This document shows positions 22,591-32,740 of a stretch of 64,000 nucleotides of DNA, in pieces. The translations under genes were made by a program, and so were the position numbers. The notes beneath the pieces are model-generated. The model was not told the DNA's origin, did no database searches, and worked only from the letters and a program-made list of their open reading frames with translations. This DNA is from Voacanga thouarsii. Its lineage: Eukaryota; Streptophyta; Magnoliopsida; Gentianales; Apocynaceae. The number at the start of each line of letters is the position of its first letter. The first letter of the stretch is position 1. The stretch is taken from NCBI GenBank assembly GCA_026120185.1, contig JANUWF010001190.1, forward strand, positions 2,356,001-2,420,000. Direction: 5' to 3'.

Positions 22591-24717
22591 CGTGATTGGA
22601 CAACATCATTAAATTATCTTGATCCGCATACAAGCGCGTGTGAACTTGAAGTTCAAAAGATAATTTATTTGTAAAGCATTGCAAATCAAATGCCAAACGC
22701 TTTTGTTGACTCTAGAAGAGTAACAAAATCGCATATGCCAGCTATAAATGCTCATATTCTAATTGAAGTTCCAACAGAACAAAAGATTTTACATATAGCT
22801 GCTGAGCTAAAAGTGTGCCAGAAGCATGGCCGACCTCTTGGTTCTAAAGATAAAAATCCTCGAAAGAAGAGAGGATTAATGGTCCAGATGATCATATTAA
22901 AGTAAAGAATGATAAAGACTAAGAGAAAACTTATGACAAAGAACCAGACATAAATGAAAGTAACACTGAAATTTCTATCCATTATACCACTTCCGGTAGA
23001 AGTTGGAATCGGATAAAAACAATTATTGATCATATGTTTGCATATAATATCTCTTGATGTTATACAGGATAGTGATGATCCTAAACCAATATCAGTTGAT
23101 GAATGTCGGCATAGAAAAGATTGACTGCAATGGAAAGATGCGATTCAATCGGAATTAAATGCACTAACAAAACATGAAGTCTTCGGACCTGCGGTTCGAA
23201 CGCCAGAAGGTGTAAAACTTGTTGGCTACAAATGGATATTTGTGCGAAAGCGCAATGAAAATAGTGAAATCGTTCGATATAAAGCGTGATTAGTAGCCCA
23301 AGATTTTTCACAAAGACCAAGTATTGATTATGATGAAACTTATTCTCCTGTTATTGATGCTATTACACTCCGATATCTTATCAGTTTGGCAGTACATGAA
23401 AAGATAGATATGCGCCTATTAGATGTTGTCACTGCTTACTTGTATGGAAATTTAGAAAATGATGTTTACATGAAAATCCCCGAAGGATTTCATATGCCTG
23501 AAGCACATAAACATTATCCTCGTGAAAATTACTCCATCAAGTTGCAGAAATCATTATATGGCTTGAAGCAATCTGGGCGTATGTGGTTCACACGTCTTAG
23601 TGAATATTTATTGAAAGCGGGATTTAAAAATGACCAGGTATGTCCATGTATTTTTATTAAGAAATCTGGTTCTAAATTTGTGATATTAGCTATATATATT
23701 GATGATATTAATCTTATTGGAACTCCCGAAGAACTTTAAGAAACAATTGATTATTTAAAAAGAGAATTCGAAATCAAGGATTTTGGCAAAACCAAATTTT
23801 ACCTTGGTTTACAAATTGAACATCTGGAGAGTGGAACATTTATTCATCAATCAACATATACAGCAAAAGTGCTAAAAAGATTTTACATGGACAAAGTACA
23901 TCCATTGAGTATTCCAATGATCGTCCGATCATTAAATGTGGATAAAGATCCTTTCCGACCTCAAGAAAATGATGAAGAACTCCTTAGTCCTGAAGTACCA
24001 TATCTCAGTGCAATTGGTGCATTGATGTATCTTGCCAATAATACACGACTTGATATTGCTTTTGCTGTCAATTTATTAGCAAGATTTAGTTCTTCACCAA
24101 CACGACGACATTGGAATGGAATTAAACAAGTCATTCGATATCTCTAAGGTACAATTGATCTCGGATTATTTTATTCAAATAAAATCAGTCCAACATTGAT
24201 AGGTTATGCAGATGCTGGTTATTTATCTGATCCACATAAAGCACGTTCTTAAACGGGCTATCTATTTACACGTGGAAATACTGCTATATCATGGCGTTTT
24301 ACGAAACAATCTATAGCAGCTACTTCTTCAAATCATGCTGAAATTATAACCATTCATGAAGTAAGTCGAGAATGTGTATGGCTAAGATCCATGATTCATT
24401 ATATCCAAGAAAGTTGTGGATTATCATCAATCAAAGATATTCCAACTCCTCTTTATGAAGACAATGCAGCTTGCATAGCTCAATTACGAGGAGGATATAT
24501 TAAAGGAGATCGGACAAAACATATTTCACCAAAATTCTTCTTTACTCATGAACTCCAGAAGAAATGTGAAATTTATGTGCTACAAATTCGGTCATGTGAT
24601 AACCTCGCAGATATTTTCACGAAGACTTTACCGACTGCAACATTTGAGAAGTTGAGATATAAAATCGGTATGCGTCGGTTTAAAGATTTAAATGAATCAT
24701 CTCATCAGGGGGAGTAA
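22590..24717 (+). pseudogene. Copia pol remnant: integrase end, reverse transcriptase, RNase H
   Basis: The segment begins with the integrase/RT linker (LDPHTSACELEVQKI, NAFVDSRRVTKSHMP, KHGRPLGSKDKNP). It proceeds through RT blocks (YKWIFVRKRN, DYDETYSPVID, VTAYLYGNLENDVYMKIPEG, LQKSLYGLKQSGRMW, LAIYIDDINLIGTPEEL) to RNase H (SSPTRRHWNGIKQVIRYL, DNAACIAQLRGG, IFTKTLPTATFEK). Stops or frameshifts at about 22918, 23287, 23737, 24145 and 24250 disable it. The catalytic YIDD box itself is intact. Confidence 0.9.
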
Positions 24718-24842
24718 TAAACAGACATATAGAATATTGTACTCTTTTTCCTTCACTAGATTTTTTTTCCCACTGGGTTTTTATCTAGTAAGGTTTTAAC
24801 GAGGTATATTATTTATGTAATGGATGGACATCCAATGGGGAG

Positions 24843-25210
24843 TGTTATGAATTATTGGAATCTTTATTAATTAGTGGAGGCTCCACTAATTATGGATTTA
24901 TGTGAATTATTAGAAGATTTTTATGGATGTCCACCATTTAGTGGAGACACCACTAATTGAGATTAGTGGAAGATGATGTATGCCATGATGTATTCCACTA
25001 ATTAGAGCTCTATAAATAGAGTTATTCTCTAAGCTTGTAATACACCATTATTTTTGTGAAAGAAAGATTAGTGAAAGAAAGATTAGAGAAAGAATTGTGA
25101 GAGAAAGAAAGAGAGAAGTTTGAAGAGAAATTCTTGTGCAAAGAATAGTTAGAATTTTCTTAGTGTGTAGTGTGTAGATTTTATTCTAACACTACCCTAA
25201 TTTTATAACA
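24843..25210 (+). repeat. 3' LTR of the RKD-carrying Copia element
   Basis: A 368-bp LTR after the polypurine tract (CCAATGGGGAG). It contains one more copy of the GTGAAAGAAAGATTA unit than the 5' LTR, which accounts for the length difference. The next bases outside are ACATG. Confidence 0.92.
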
Positions 25211-26249
25211 ACATGAATATATTTAAATTCGAGAATATTTATTTTTTATACTATTATAAAAGTAAGATGAGATAAAAAAAAATATATGTATTTAATTAGT
25301 ATTAGATTTAAAATATTTTTATTTAATAATTTTTTTTATTAATTCAACAAATATTATCGCTCAACCATCTAATATTAATGTTAAGGCACTAAAGGTTTTG
25401 TGTGACATGTTTTGTAAGTGTAACTTGCCATTAGCATGCATTAAGGGTGTATTTGGATTGGGATAAATTATTTTAATTTAAAAAATTAAAATTATCATCT
25501 AATTATAAAACATCATATTTTTTTATTTTTGCCATGCCTCAGCCTATATATTTATTAAATTTAATTCAAACGAGTTATTATCTATCTATACTATTATAAT
25601 TCATAATTAAATAAAATAATACACCTTCTGTTTTAAAATACTTATTAATTAAATTTTTTTATTTTGTTTTAAAAAACTTGTTCGTGTATATATTTCTAAA
25701 ACTAATAATTAGTTTATTCTTATTATATCTTTATTTATTCTAAATCAACTACGTAACTTTTATTTTTTCTTACTTTTTGATAATTTTTGCCGATTAATAA
25801 TTATCGTATTTTTAATATAAATAAAATAGAAAAAATTATACTACCACCGTTTCATGTGACGATATTGATACTCCTTAAAGGTGTTTTATTTGCTCGTAGC
25901 TCCCATTTGATACCGGATAAAGCAAATATTGGGTTTCGTTTTTCTTGTGATGGGCCTGAAAGAGGGGGTACATGCCAAGTATCAGATTTAATTTTTTTTT
26001 TAACAATATAAGTCATTTTACAAAATTTTATAAAAATTTATTATTTTTTTCTATCTCTATCCCTCTTTATAATTTCTCTCTTTTCATTAATTATGACCAA
26101 ACTCTATTTTTAAAAGTTCAATTTTAAAATTATTTAGAATTTATGAACCTTTAATTCCTATGTATAAGTCTAAAATAATTTATATTTGAAAAGAAAATAC
26201 TCTTAATCTGTTTGTAAAAATTTTTATTGATAACTATCTTGAGACGGAA

Positions 26250-26302
<53 letters not shown>

Positions 26303-27633
26303 TTTGTTTTGGAGGGACGGCAATGGCATGCCTCTGGTCTCGTAAGAGTCCCGTCCCGGCAGCCTGCCACCGTGTGACAAAGTGAAGTAATTATACGATT
26401 GGAAATGCAACTCTTCGAATTATCATTCAAAACAAAAGAGATATTTGACAATTGACAAACTCCATTAGGACCACGAAGACTTGATTCGGGTAAACGTGGC
26501 AGCTCCGTAATGGGACAACGAGGATAAGGCTAATACTGGCTTAGAAATCTTGACAGTGCCCACCCGCAAACCAAGTACCATGCATTAATGGGATGGAAGT
26601 ACAGCCTTTGTCTCCCTATTACACCCTCCGTATTTGCCTTCCCTTTCCAGGAAACTTAGGAGGCGCTGCAAGGCTCCTTTAGTTCGATTCTCTCTTTTAC
26701 TAGGTATTAGGTATGTTAATGCATGATTTCTGTACGCTTAGAGACTTTGTTGCCTGGTAAACTGGTTGATCATGGAATGTTTGTGAATATGCTTGAACGA
26801 ACAATGTTGTTTGCTGGGATTTCTTTGATTTTTTTTTTTTTTTGCGCCTGAAAGTGTCATGCACTGTAATTAGTGACGAACCCAGAGAATCAGATGTGTA
26901 ACTTGGGCATGGAATCTTGACGTTCTTGGTATTGGTATACATAGAAAAATGCAGGTTTTTCTATGATAATGTCATAATACTTGATGAGACACTGCATCCA
27001 ATATCAGAGGTTTTTTTTTTGCTTTTAGTTAGATCTTGGTTATTTATACTCTAAGTTAGGCATTGAACCGCTAGAATATCATGGATTTGTTTGTGCATAT
27101 TTACCATCATAGCAGGAGGGAAAAAACAAAAACAATATAAATGCACTGAGGTCTTCTTGAGTGTGGACATGTAGTTTGGACACTTTTCTTGGATATGCCA
27201 AATTGCCAATCATGAAATGGCTTGACACTTAACTACTACTGTTGTAAATCCAAAGAGTCTGTCTATGCGGATGACTTACCAGCCTTTTTAACAGTGGAGT
27301 ATGATTTATACTTTCTGGTTATATTGTTGTATTGCCATGTTTTCTTCTGTCTTTATTTATTTACTATTTTTTTAATCTAATTCACAAAAATTTCCACAAT
27401 AGATCCCTTTTTTTGTGGATTTCGTTGCTCCTCATGGAGATTTAAAAAACCTATATGAATGACAGGAAGTTTTCTAGAAAAAAGCTTGTTCAACAAAGAA
27501 GGTCAAACTGCAAGAATAACAGGAGTGCAAGAATTTATGCTGTTGCATTTCTGTTTATACAAACTACAAATATATACAATTGAGAGATTATTTCTCACAT
27601 TTTGTCATCTCTGCTTCTCTTAAAACAGTTATA
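25211..27633. other. Intergenic DNA and upstream region of the rhomboid-like gene
   Basis: AT-rich DNA without a recognisable gene, including an (AT)n run at 26251-26298. From about 26450 the sequence becomes more GC-balanced. A 5' UTR exon near 26580-26700 followed by an intron ending in TTAAAACAG at 27630 would fit the start codon at 27634, but this is only inferred. Confidence 0.45.
26251..26298. repeat. (AT)n microsatellite
   Basis: A run of about 24 AT dinucleotides in intergenic DNA, likely length-variable between individuals. Confidence 0.95.
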
Positions 27634-30600
27634 ATGGAATGTGGACTCTTACGGGGACGAATACACAACAAATGGCCTACACAAAACCACAACATGCTTA
27701 AAGCATGCAATTTGCTAATGGAAAACAAGATCAGAGACCATTTAGGACCTAGTTTCTGCAGTACTTCCCGAGTTAGAAAATTGTCCAGAGTCTTCAAAGC
27801 ATCGAGTTGTTCTGAAGATCAGTTGAGATCCTTAGATTCTTATTTTAGAAAACTCCATAATGATGATCTACAGTATTCTTCACGCACTTTCAATAAAAGG
27901 GCAGCATTACTTGAGCCAAGTGTTCAATTTGAGGCAAAAAAGGAATTGAGATTCCTGGAGGAATACCTTAGCAAAGTTGATGAAGGTAATATTTAGCAAG
28001 TCAATTTTGAATAAACATTTCTTCTTCTCCTTCCAAGGTAAGAAAGGGGGAAAGTATGGGAGAGAGATAATTAATAAGAAAAAGAAGATTGACAACTTTC
28101 ACTATATATATTTGAAACTGAGCTTAATTGAGGTTGCACATTTATTATCAGTATCCCATAGCATCTCTGCAGTGAAAGGCTCTGTTTGCAGCTTGAACTA
28201 CGTCTAGTTGAAATATATTGCTAATTTTCTTGTGGACTGTTGCTGTCTGTGGCCTATTGATCATTTGTTACATTATTGCCTGAAATGTACTCTGCTTTCA
28301 TCCCTTGGCCTTTAAAACTTTAATCTTTGTCGATGCCATGTCATTTGAAAAAGCATTGTCAATGTATTAACAGTTTGATTGGGAATATTTTTATTGCACA
28401 TTTCAAGGTAGTCTTTTTTCTCTTCTTCACCTTTTAACTGGTGCATAATATGGGTATGTTCTCATTGTACCTTTCAGAACATAGTTGCTACTACCTAGAA
28501 GAGATAGATTGACCTTAGGTTTAGTCGAGGCATAATTCCCACTGAAGTAATCACATCCGAATTGTGCTTCACATTCAAACCTTTTTCTAGGCTCTGGCGC
28601 CAACATTTGATGAAATCTTTAACAGCGATTATTCATTTTCTTTGATAATTTGTGTGCTGAGATTATGATATTCAGATGAAAAAAAAAAAAGGATATAAAT
28701 GTGACCATCCTACTCAAAACACAAGAATGGAACTTGAATGTTTCACCACACTTAAGTTTTATTTTGCTTTCTTCTGGAATGTTACTTAAAAGTCTAGAAT
28801 GGTCAAGACTCAAGACATTCTGGCAAGACTGTTAAAAGATGCATCAGTTATGCAATTCTAATAGCTAGTTTTTCTAATTCCTGTACTGAATGAAAAATCT
28901 GAATCCTCTTTTCTTTCAATTTTCAGGTGGGAAGTTGAAAAGGCACACTTCATCTTCTTCTGAAGATGAAACTTTTGAAGCAGCCATGAGTTCCTCTGTC
29001 AAAGGAGAACATGCAAGTGGAAGTGTGAAGAAACTGAGAAGTTACATGCTGTCAAACAATAGGGGTGGCAGGAATGGTCAGAGGAGCTCAGATGATGAAC
29101 CCTCTAACTTTTATTTACCGTAAAGGATCATACTTCATGATTATGTGTTTAGGGCTACATAAGTCATTGGCAGTTATTCAATATGCTTCTTAAAAAATTA
29201 TGCTCCTCACACATTTATGCACTTTTTTTCACGCAGAAGTATCATGGTTTCCATAAATCTTGCAGTATTTCTTTTTGAGATAGCAAGTCCAATCAGAAAC
29301 TCAGAGTTAAATCTCTTTTCACTGCCAATGGTCTTTGGAGCAAAAATAAACAATTTGATCCTTGTTGGAGAATGGTGGAGGCTAGTCACTCCCATGTTTC
29401 TGGTACAAGATCGACGACTGGGTTCGTGTTTAGTTGCAGTTACTATGTTAACGTGCTTCTAAATGGATATAGAGACCTCAGCTGTCAATACTACAGAAAA
29501 TAATCCGGCAATTTAAAGATTTAACCGATGCAAAATGCAGGAAAGAACTAAAATCACATATTACTAGTAAATAAATTGTTTCTGTTGCTTTTGAAGATAT
29601 GGAAGCATGGCTTATGATAATAAAAAGTAAGATTCATTCCATGTCCAAAACTTATATAAGCTCATATTAATTGCTAGAGATTAAAGTTACAGGGCGATTC
29701 CAGTTTTCAGTTCTATTCAAAGCTATTGTGATTGATGGACTGTATATCTGACGGCTAAAGTTTTCAATTTGCAGCACTCTGGAGTCTTTCACTTTGCCCT
29801 TAGTAGTTGGATGCTTCTTACCTTTGGCCCTCAAGTATCTCGGGCTTATGGTCCGTTTACCTTTTTCTTGATATATGTGCTTGGGGGACTTTCTGGCAAC
29901 GTGATCAGCTTTCTTCATACACCAGAGCCAACTGTAGGAGGGACGGTAAGCAGGGAGAAGGAGCTCATTTTTTCCCCCCTCTTTTAATTTTAAATTTTAG
30001 TCCTTTACATTTAATTTAGTGCACTTTCTTGTCAGAAATTTCATTTATTTGGCCCGTTCTTTAGCTTCTTCCTGCCTGCTATAGTTTTGTCACCAGTCTT
30101 TGATGCTTAGGGTCCAGCATTTGCTATAATTGGGGCATGGCTCATCCATCAAATCCAGAACAGGGGTCTGTATGGGAAGGATCCTTATGAAAGCTTGTTT
30201 CGCCAGGCAATTATTGCTACTGCGCTCAGCTGTACTCTAAGCAACTTTGGTCCGGTTGATGACTGGTCAGTATTTACAGTATTTGTGATTGAAAATAATG
30301 GAAGTTGATTATTGCAACATCAAGCTTCATATTATTTTGGTAATAAAAATAAATCATTTTAGAGTAATGTGCTAGATAGTAGGGCTGTAGAGTAGTTATA
30401 TTTCATCTGTAAGATTTGAAGATAAATAATTTGTGATTTTGCAGGACTCATTTTGGAGCAGCTTTCACAGGTTTAGCATATGGATTTTTCACTTGCCCAA
30501 CAATTCAACTAGATGATAAAGCTTCAGAAAGTGGTCGGGAGGAAGGAATCAGACTCGTTACACTTTACGTCAATCATTGTAAATCACTTGTATGCTTCTC

Positions 30601-30682
30601 CATATTCATTCTGCTGTGGACATCCTTAGTCTTTGTGATTGAGCCACCACTCAACTACCCAGATGGATATCATTTTGAATAA
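27634..30682 (+). CDS. Plastid rhomboid-like protein, RBL9 type, probably proteolytically inactive
   Basis: Six exons: 27634-27985, 28927-29119, 29237-29402, 29775-29945, 30111-30265, 30445-30682 (1275 nt, 424 aa, near the Arabidopsis RBL9 length). The upstream in-frame extension begins with TTG, so the ATG at 27634 is chosen. The first 60 residues are basic and Ser-rich, like a plastid transit peptide. A Ser-rich linker (TSSSSEDE) precedes a six- to seven-helix rhomboid core with GEWWRLVTPMFLHSGVFHF and DDWTHFGAAFTG. Where active rhomboids have GxSxG, this protein reads GPAFAIIGAW, and the oxyanion Asn of HxxxxHxxxN is Ser. The catalytic serine is therefore absent while the His is retained. 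It is probably an envelope or thylakoid scaffold; that role is inferred. Confidence 0.9.
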
Positions 30683-31321
30683 TTCGCATGTGAGTTGATT
30701 CTACAAGCAGGAAATCATGTAAACTTTGTCAAGTTTCAATAATGTCGGGTAGAATAATCTCTCCCTTTTGTGTCTGCAAATTATTCTAGTACCTCAGTGG
30801 CCGTTTAATGTTTCATCCGCCATCCTGGGTTGGTTGGGGGGTATATTATAAATAGGAAAAAAAGACGTTGATACTTGGAAGTTTCTTTGGTCATTTGTGC
30901 ATCGGACAGTATAGTAAAAAATGGAAAAGAACTCGGAACATACGTTAGTAGGGCTGCTCTGCTCGGCCTACGTTTTTCAAGATTTTCCTTTGCGAAGCCT
31001 CCACGTTAAAATTTGTCCTCTGGGCTCCACCCAACGGGAAATATTTAGGTGAATCCGATTTACCGTGAATTAATGCTTCAAGTATTATATAATATGCAGT
31101 GGAAGTTGTACATTTCTAAAAGATACAATACATTTATGCATTGATCACCCAAATATTTCCCTCTCAACGAACACCTGTCACGCGTTAAGCCCTCCACAAG
31201 CAACCACGTATATTTTGCTCTCGGGGATTAGCTGTGCAAATCTCTCTCTCTCTTTACAAAAGCAGAGTCCTAGAGGGCTATCGTGGGAAAAGCCTCAGCT
31301 TGAGCTTTAACTTTTTCGACT
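30683..31321. other. Spacer between the rhomboid-like and AWPM-19-like genes
   Basis: It contains the 3' UTR of the rhomboid-like gene, a MITE copy (31036-31161) and the promoter/leader of the AWPM-19-like gene, with a short CT run at about 31240-31252. No further gene was seen. Confidence 0.55.
31036..31161. mobile_element. MITE, copy 2
   Basis: This 126-bp stretch is, in reverse complement, the same element as 12649-12782. Both contain blocks such as AATGCATAAATGTATT, TGTACAACTTC and TGCATATTATA in the same order. Its ends are GGGAAATATTTAGGTG and CACCCAAATATTTCCC, near-perfect inverted repeats. Flanks CCACCCAAC and TCTCAACGA do not give a clean target duplication, so it is older than copy 1 or has altered edges. 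It lies about 160 bp before the AWPM-19-like start codon. Confidence 0.8.
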
Positions 31322-31999
31322 ATGGAAGTTGGAAGGGGTGGAAGAAGCCTAATGGGGCATCTCTTAGCTGTCAACTTTGTCGTAAATCTGATTCTACTTG
31401 GACTTGCTGGATGGTCTCTGGACAAATACATAGACGGCGAGCAAGATCATCCCCGTCAGTTCTCTGTTTCTCTGGTTCCTTTCCCACCAACTTCTGTAGT
31501 AATTGAGTCCTGGAGTTTGAATTACACAAAGTCTTGATAATTTGTCCTTTCTCTCTCTCTGTGTATAGATTTGGGTGGAAATCCATCAACAACCTTTTTA
31601 TTGACTTTTGCATTGATCGGCGGTGTAATTGGAATATGCTCATTGTTTGCTGGACTGATACATTTTCGAGCTTGGCGCAGTGATACTCTGGCCAGTGCAT
31701 CTTCTTCAGCATTCATCTCTTGGGCTGTTGCAGCGCTTTCTTTCGGGTATCTCCTCGCTTTGTTTTCTAAGTTCATAATTCTGATATCTAAGCAGAACAT
31801 ACGACCTCCGAACTCCCACCAACAGCAATTCCACACCCCTCCCCCCCTCCCACCTCTCTCCAAATCCCCAAAGAAAGGTGGGATTTTGTACAGAAGTACA
31901 AGCCGGGAGCTTAGCACGGCTTTTATTTATTTATTTTTATTATTGTGGTTTCACGTGTAAATCTTCTTTGAGTGATTCAAAATTTAGTGGATTTTTGCA

Positions 32000-32066
<67 letters not shown>

Positions 32067-32409
32067 TGATACCTTTCATTTTTTGGATACAATGGTGCAG
32101 TCTCGTATGCAAGCAGATCATTCTGGGAGGACGTAGAGGGAAACGATTGGTAAAGAAGAGATCACTTGAAGGTGAAGGCCTCTTATCTGCATGATTACAA
32201 TGGTACTAATACGCTTCATGTCATTGCAGCAAACATTGGAAGCTTTTGTCACAATATCAACACTAAGCCAGTTGCTCTATCTGCTGATACTGCATGCCGG
32301 CATATGTAGCAGCAGACACGGACCAGCCCACAGAAACGCTCCTAGTCAATATGGTGGCATTGACAGGACTCCTGAACCCTTCAGGACTGGCACTTCACTT
32401 GATATCTAA
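31322..32409 (+). CDS. AWPM-19 / PM19-like plasma-membrane protein
   Basis: Four exons: 31322-31454, 31569-31746, 32101-32149, 32230-32409 (540 nt, 179 aa, the usual family length). Four hydrophobic segments are visible: LLAVNFVVNLILLGLAGW, TTFLLTFALIGGVIGICSLF, SAFISWAVAALSF and EAFVTISTLSQLLYLLIL. Before the second comes the conserved HPHLGGNPST, and after it HFRAWRSDTLASASSS. This is the AWPM-19 pattern. Family members accumulate during seed maturation, cold or abscisic-acid treatment, and some have been proposed to aid ABA uptake. Function here is by family only. It converges on the GDT1-like gene, with 331 bp between stop codons. Intron 2 holds a (TAA)n microsatellite. Confidence 0.9.
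32000..32065. repeat. (TAA)n microsatellite in intron 2 of the AWPM-19-like gene
   Basis: About 22 AAT/TAA repeats, ending 35 bases before the intron 2 acceptor at 32100, so length changes alter the distance from branch region to acceptor. Confidence 0.95.
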
Positions 32410-32740
32410 AGGGGGAGCTTTCGATTGGATCTTGTTCCTTCAGTTGTGACTCGAGACTAAAGTCATTTTTCACTTCATTCTCTAGGTTCTCTGATACAAT
32501 TTGGGTAAGAACCCAAGTAGAAATTCTGGGGCAAAATGTAAACAGAGGTATGGTGGAGAGAAAAAGAGGAGTTCCCTTCTTGTTACAACTGAAAAATGAA
32601 TACATAAGATGCCTTATTGTCCTTGTTGTGTTATCCAACTAGCTATTGCAAAGATACGAATGTTATTATCTTTTCCAGCTACAGAACAGTTTGAAAGGAT
32701 AAAAAATGGAGTCTGATTCAGATCACAGATGGACCAAATA

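Larger units (their letters stand above)
19886..25210 (+). mobile_element. Copia LTR retrotransposon carrying an antisense RKD gene
   Basis: The LTRs are 19886-20237 (352 bp) and 24843-25210 (368 bp). They differ by about four substitutions and one 16-bp repeat-length change, so the element is young. Internal order on the plus strand is primer-binding region, gag remnant (to about 20845), antisense RKD gene (about 20850-22585), integrase end and RT linker (about 22590-23330), reverse transcriptase (about 23330-24150), and RNase H (to 24717). Several stop codons interrupt pol (for example 23287, 23737 and 24145), so it is non-autonomous. Protease and most of integrase are replaced by the RKD segment. 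No target duplication could be tested, because the left flank is another Copia fragment rather than unique DNA. Confidence 0.9.

Noticed and set aside
27580..27633. Longer N-terminus for the rhomboid-like protein
   Set aside because: The extension begins with TTG and includes a likely splice acceptor (AAAACAG at 27630), so the ATG at 27634 was preferred.
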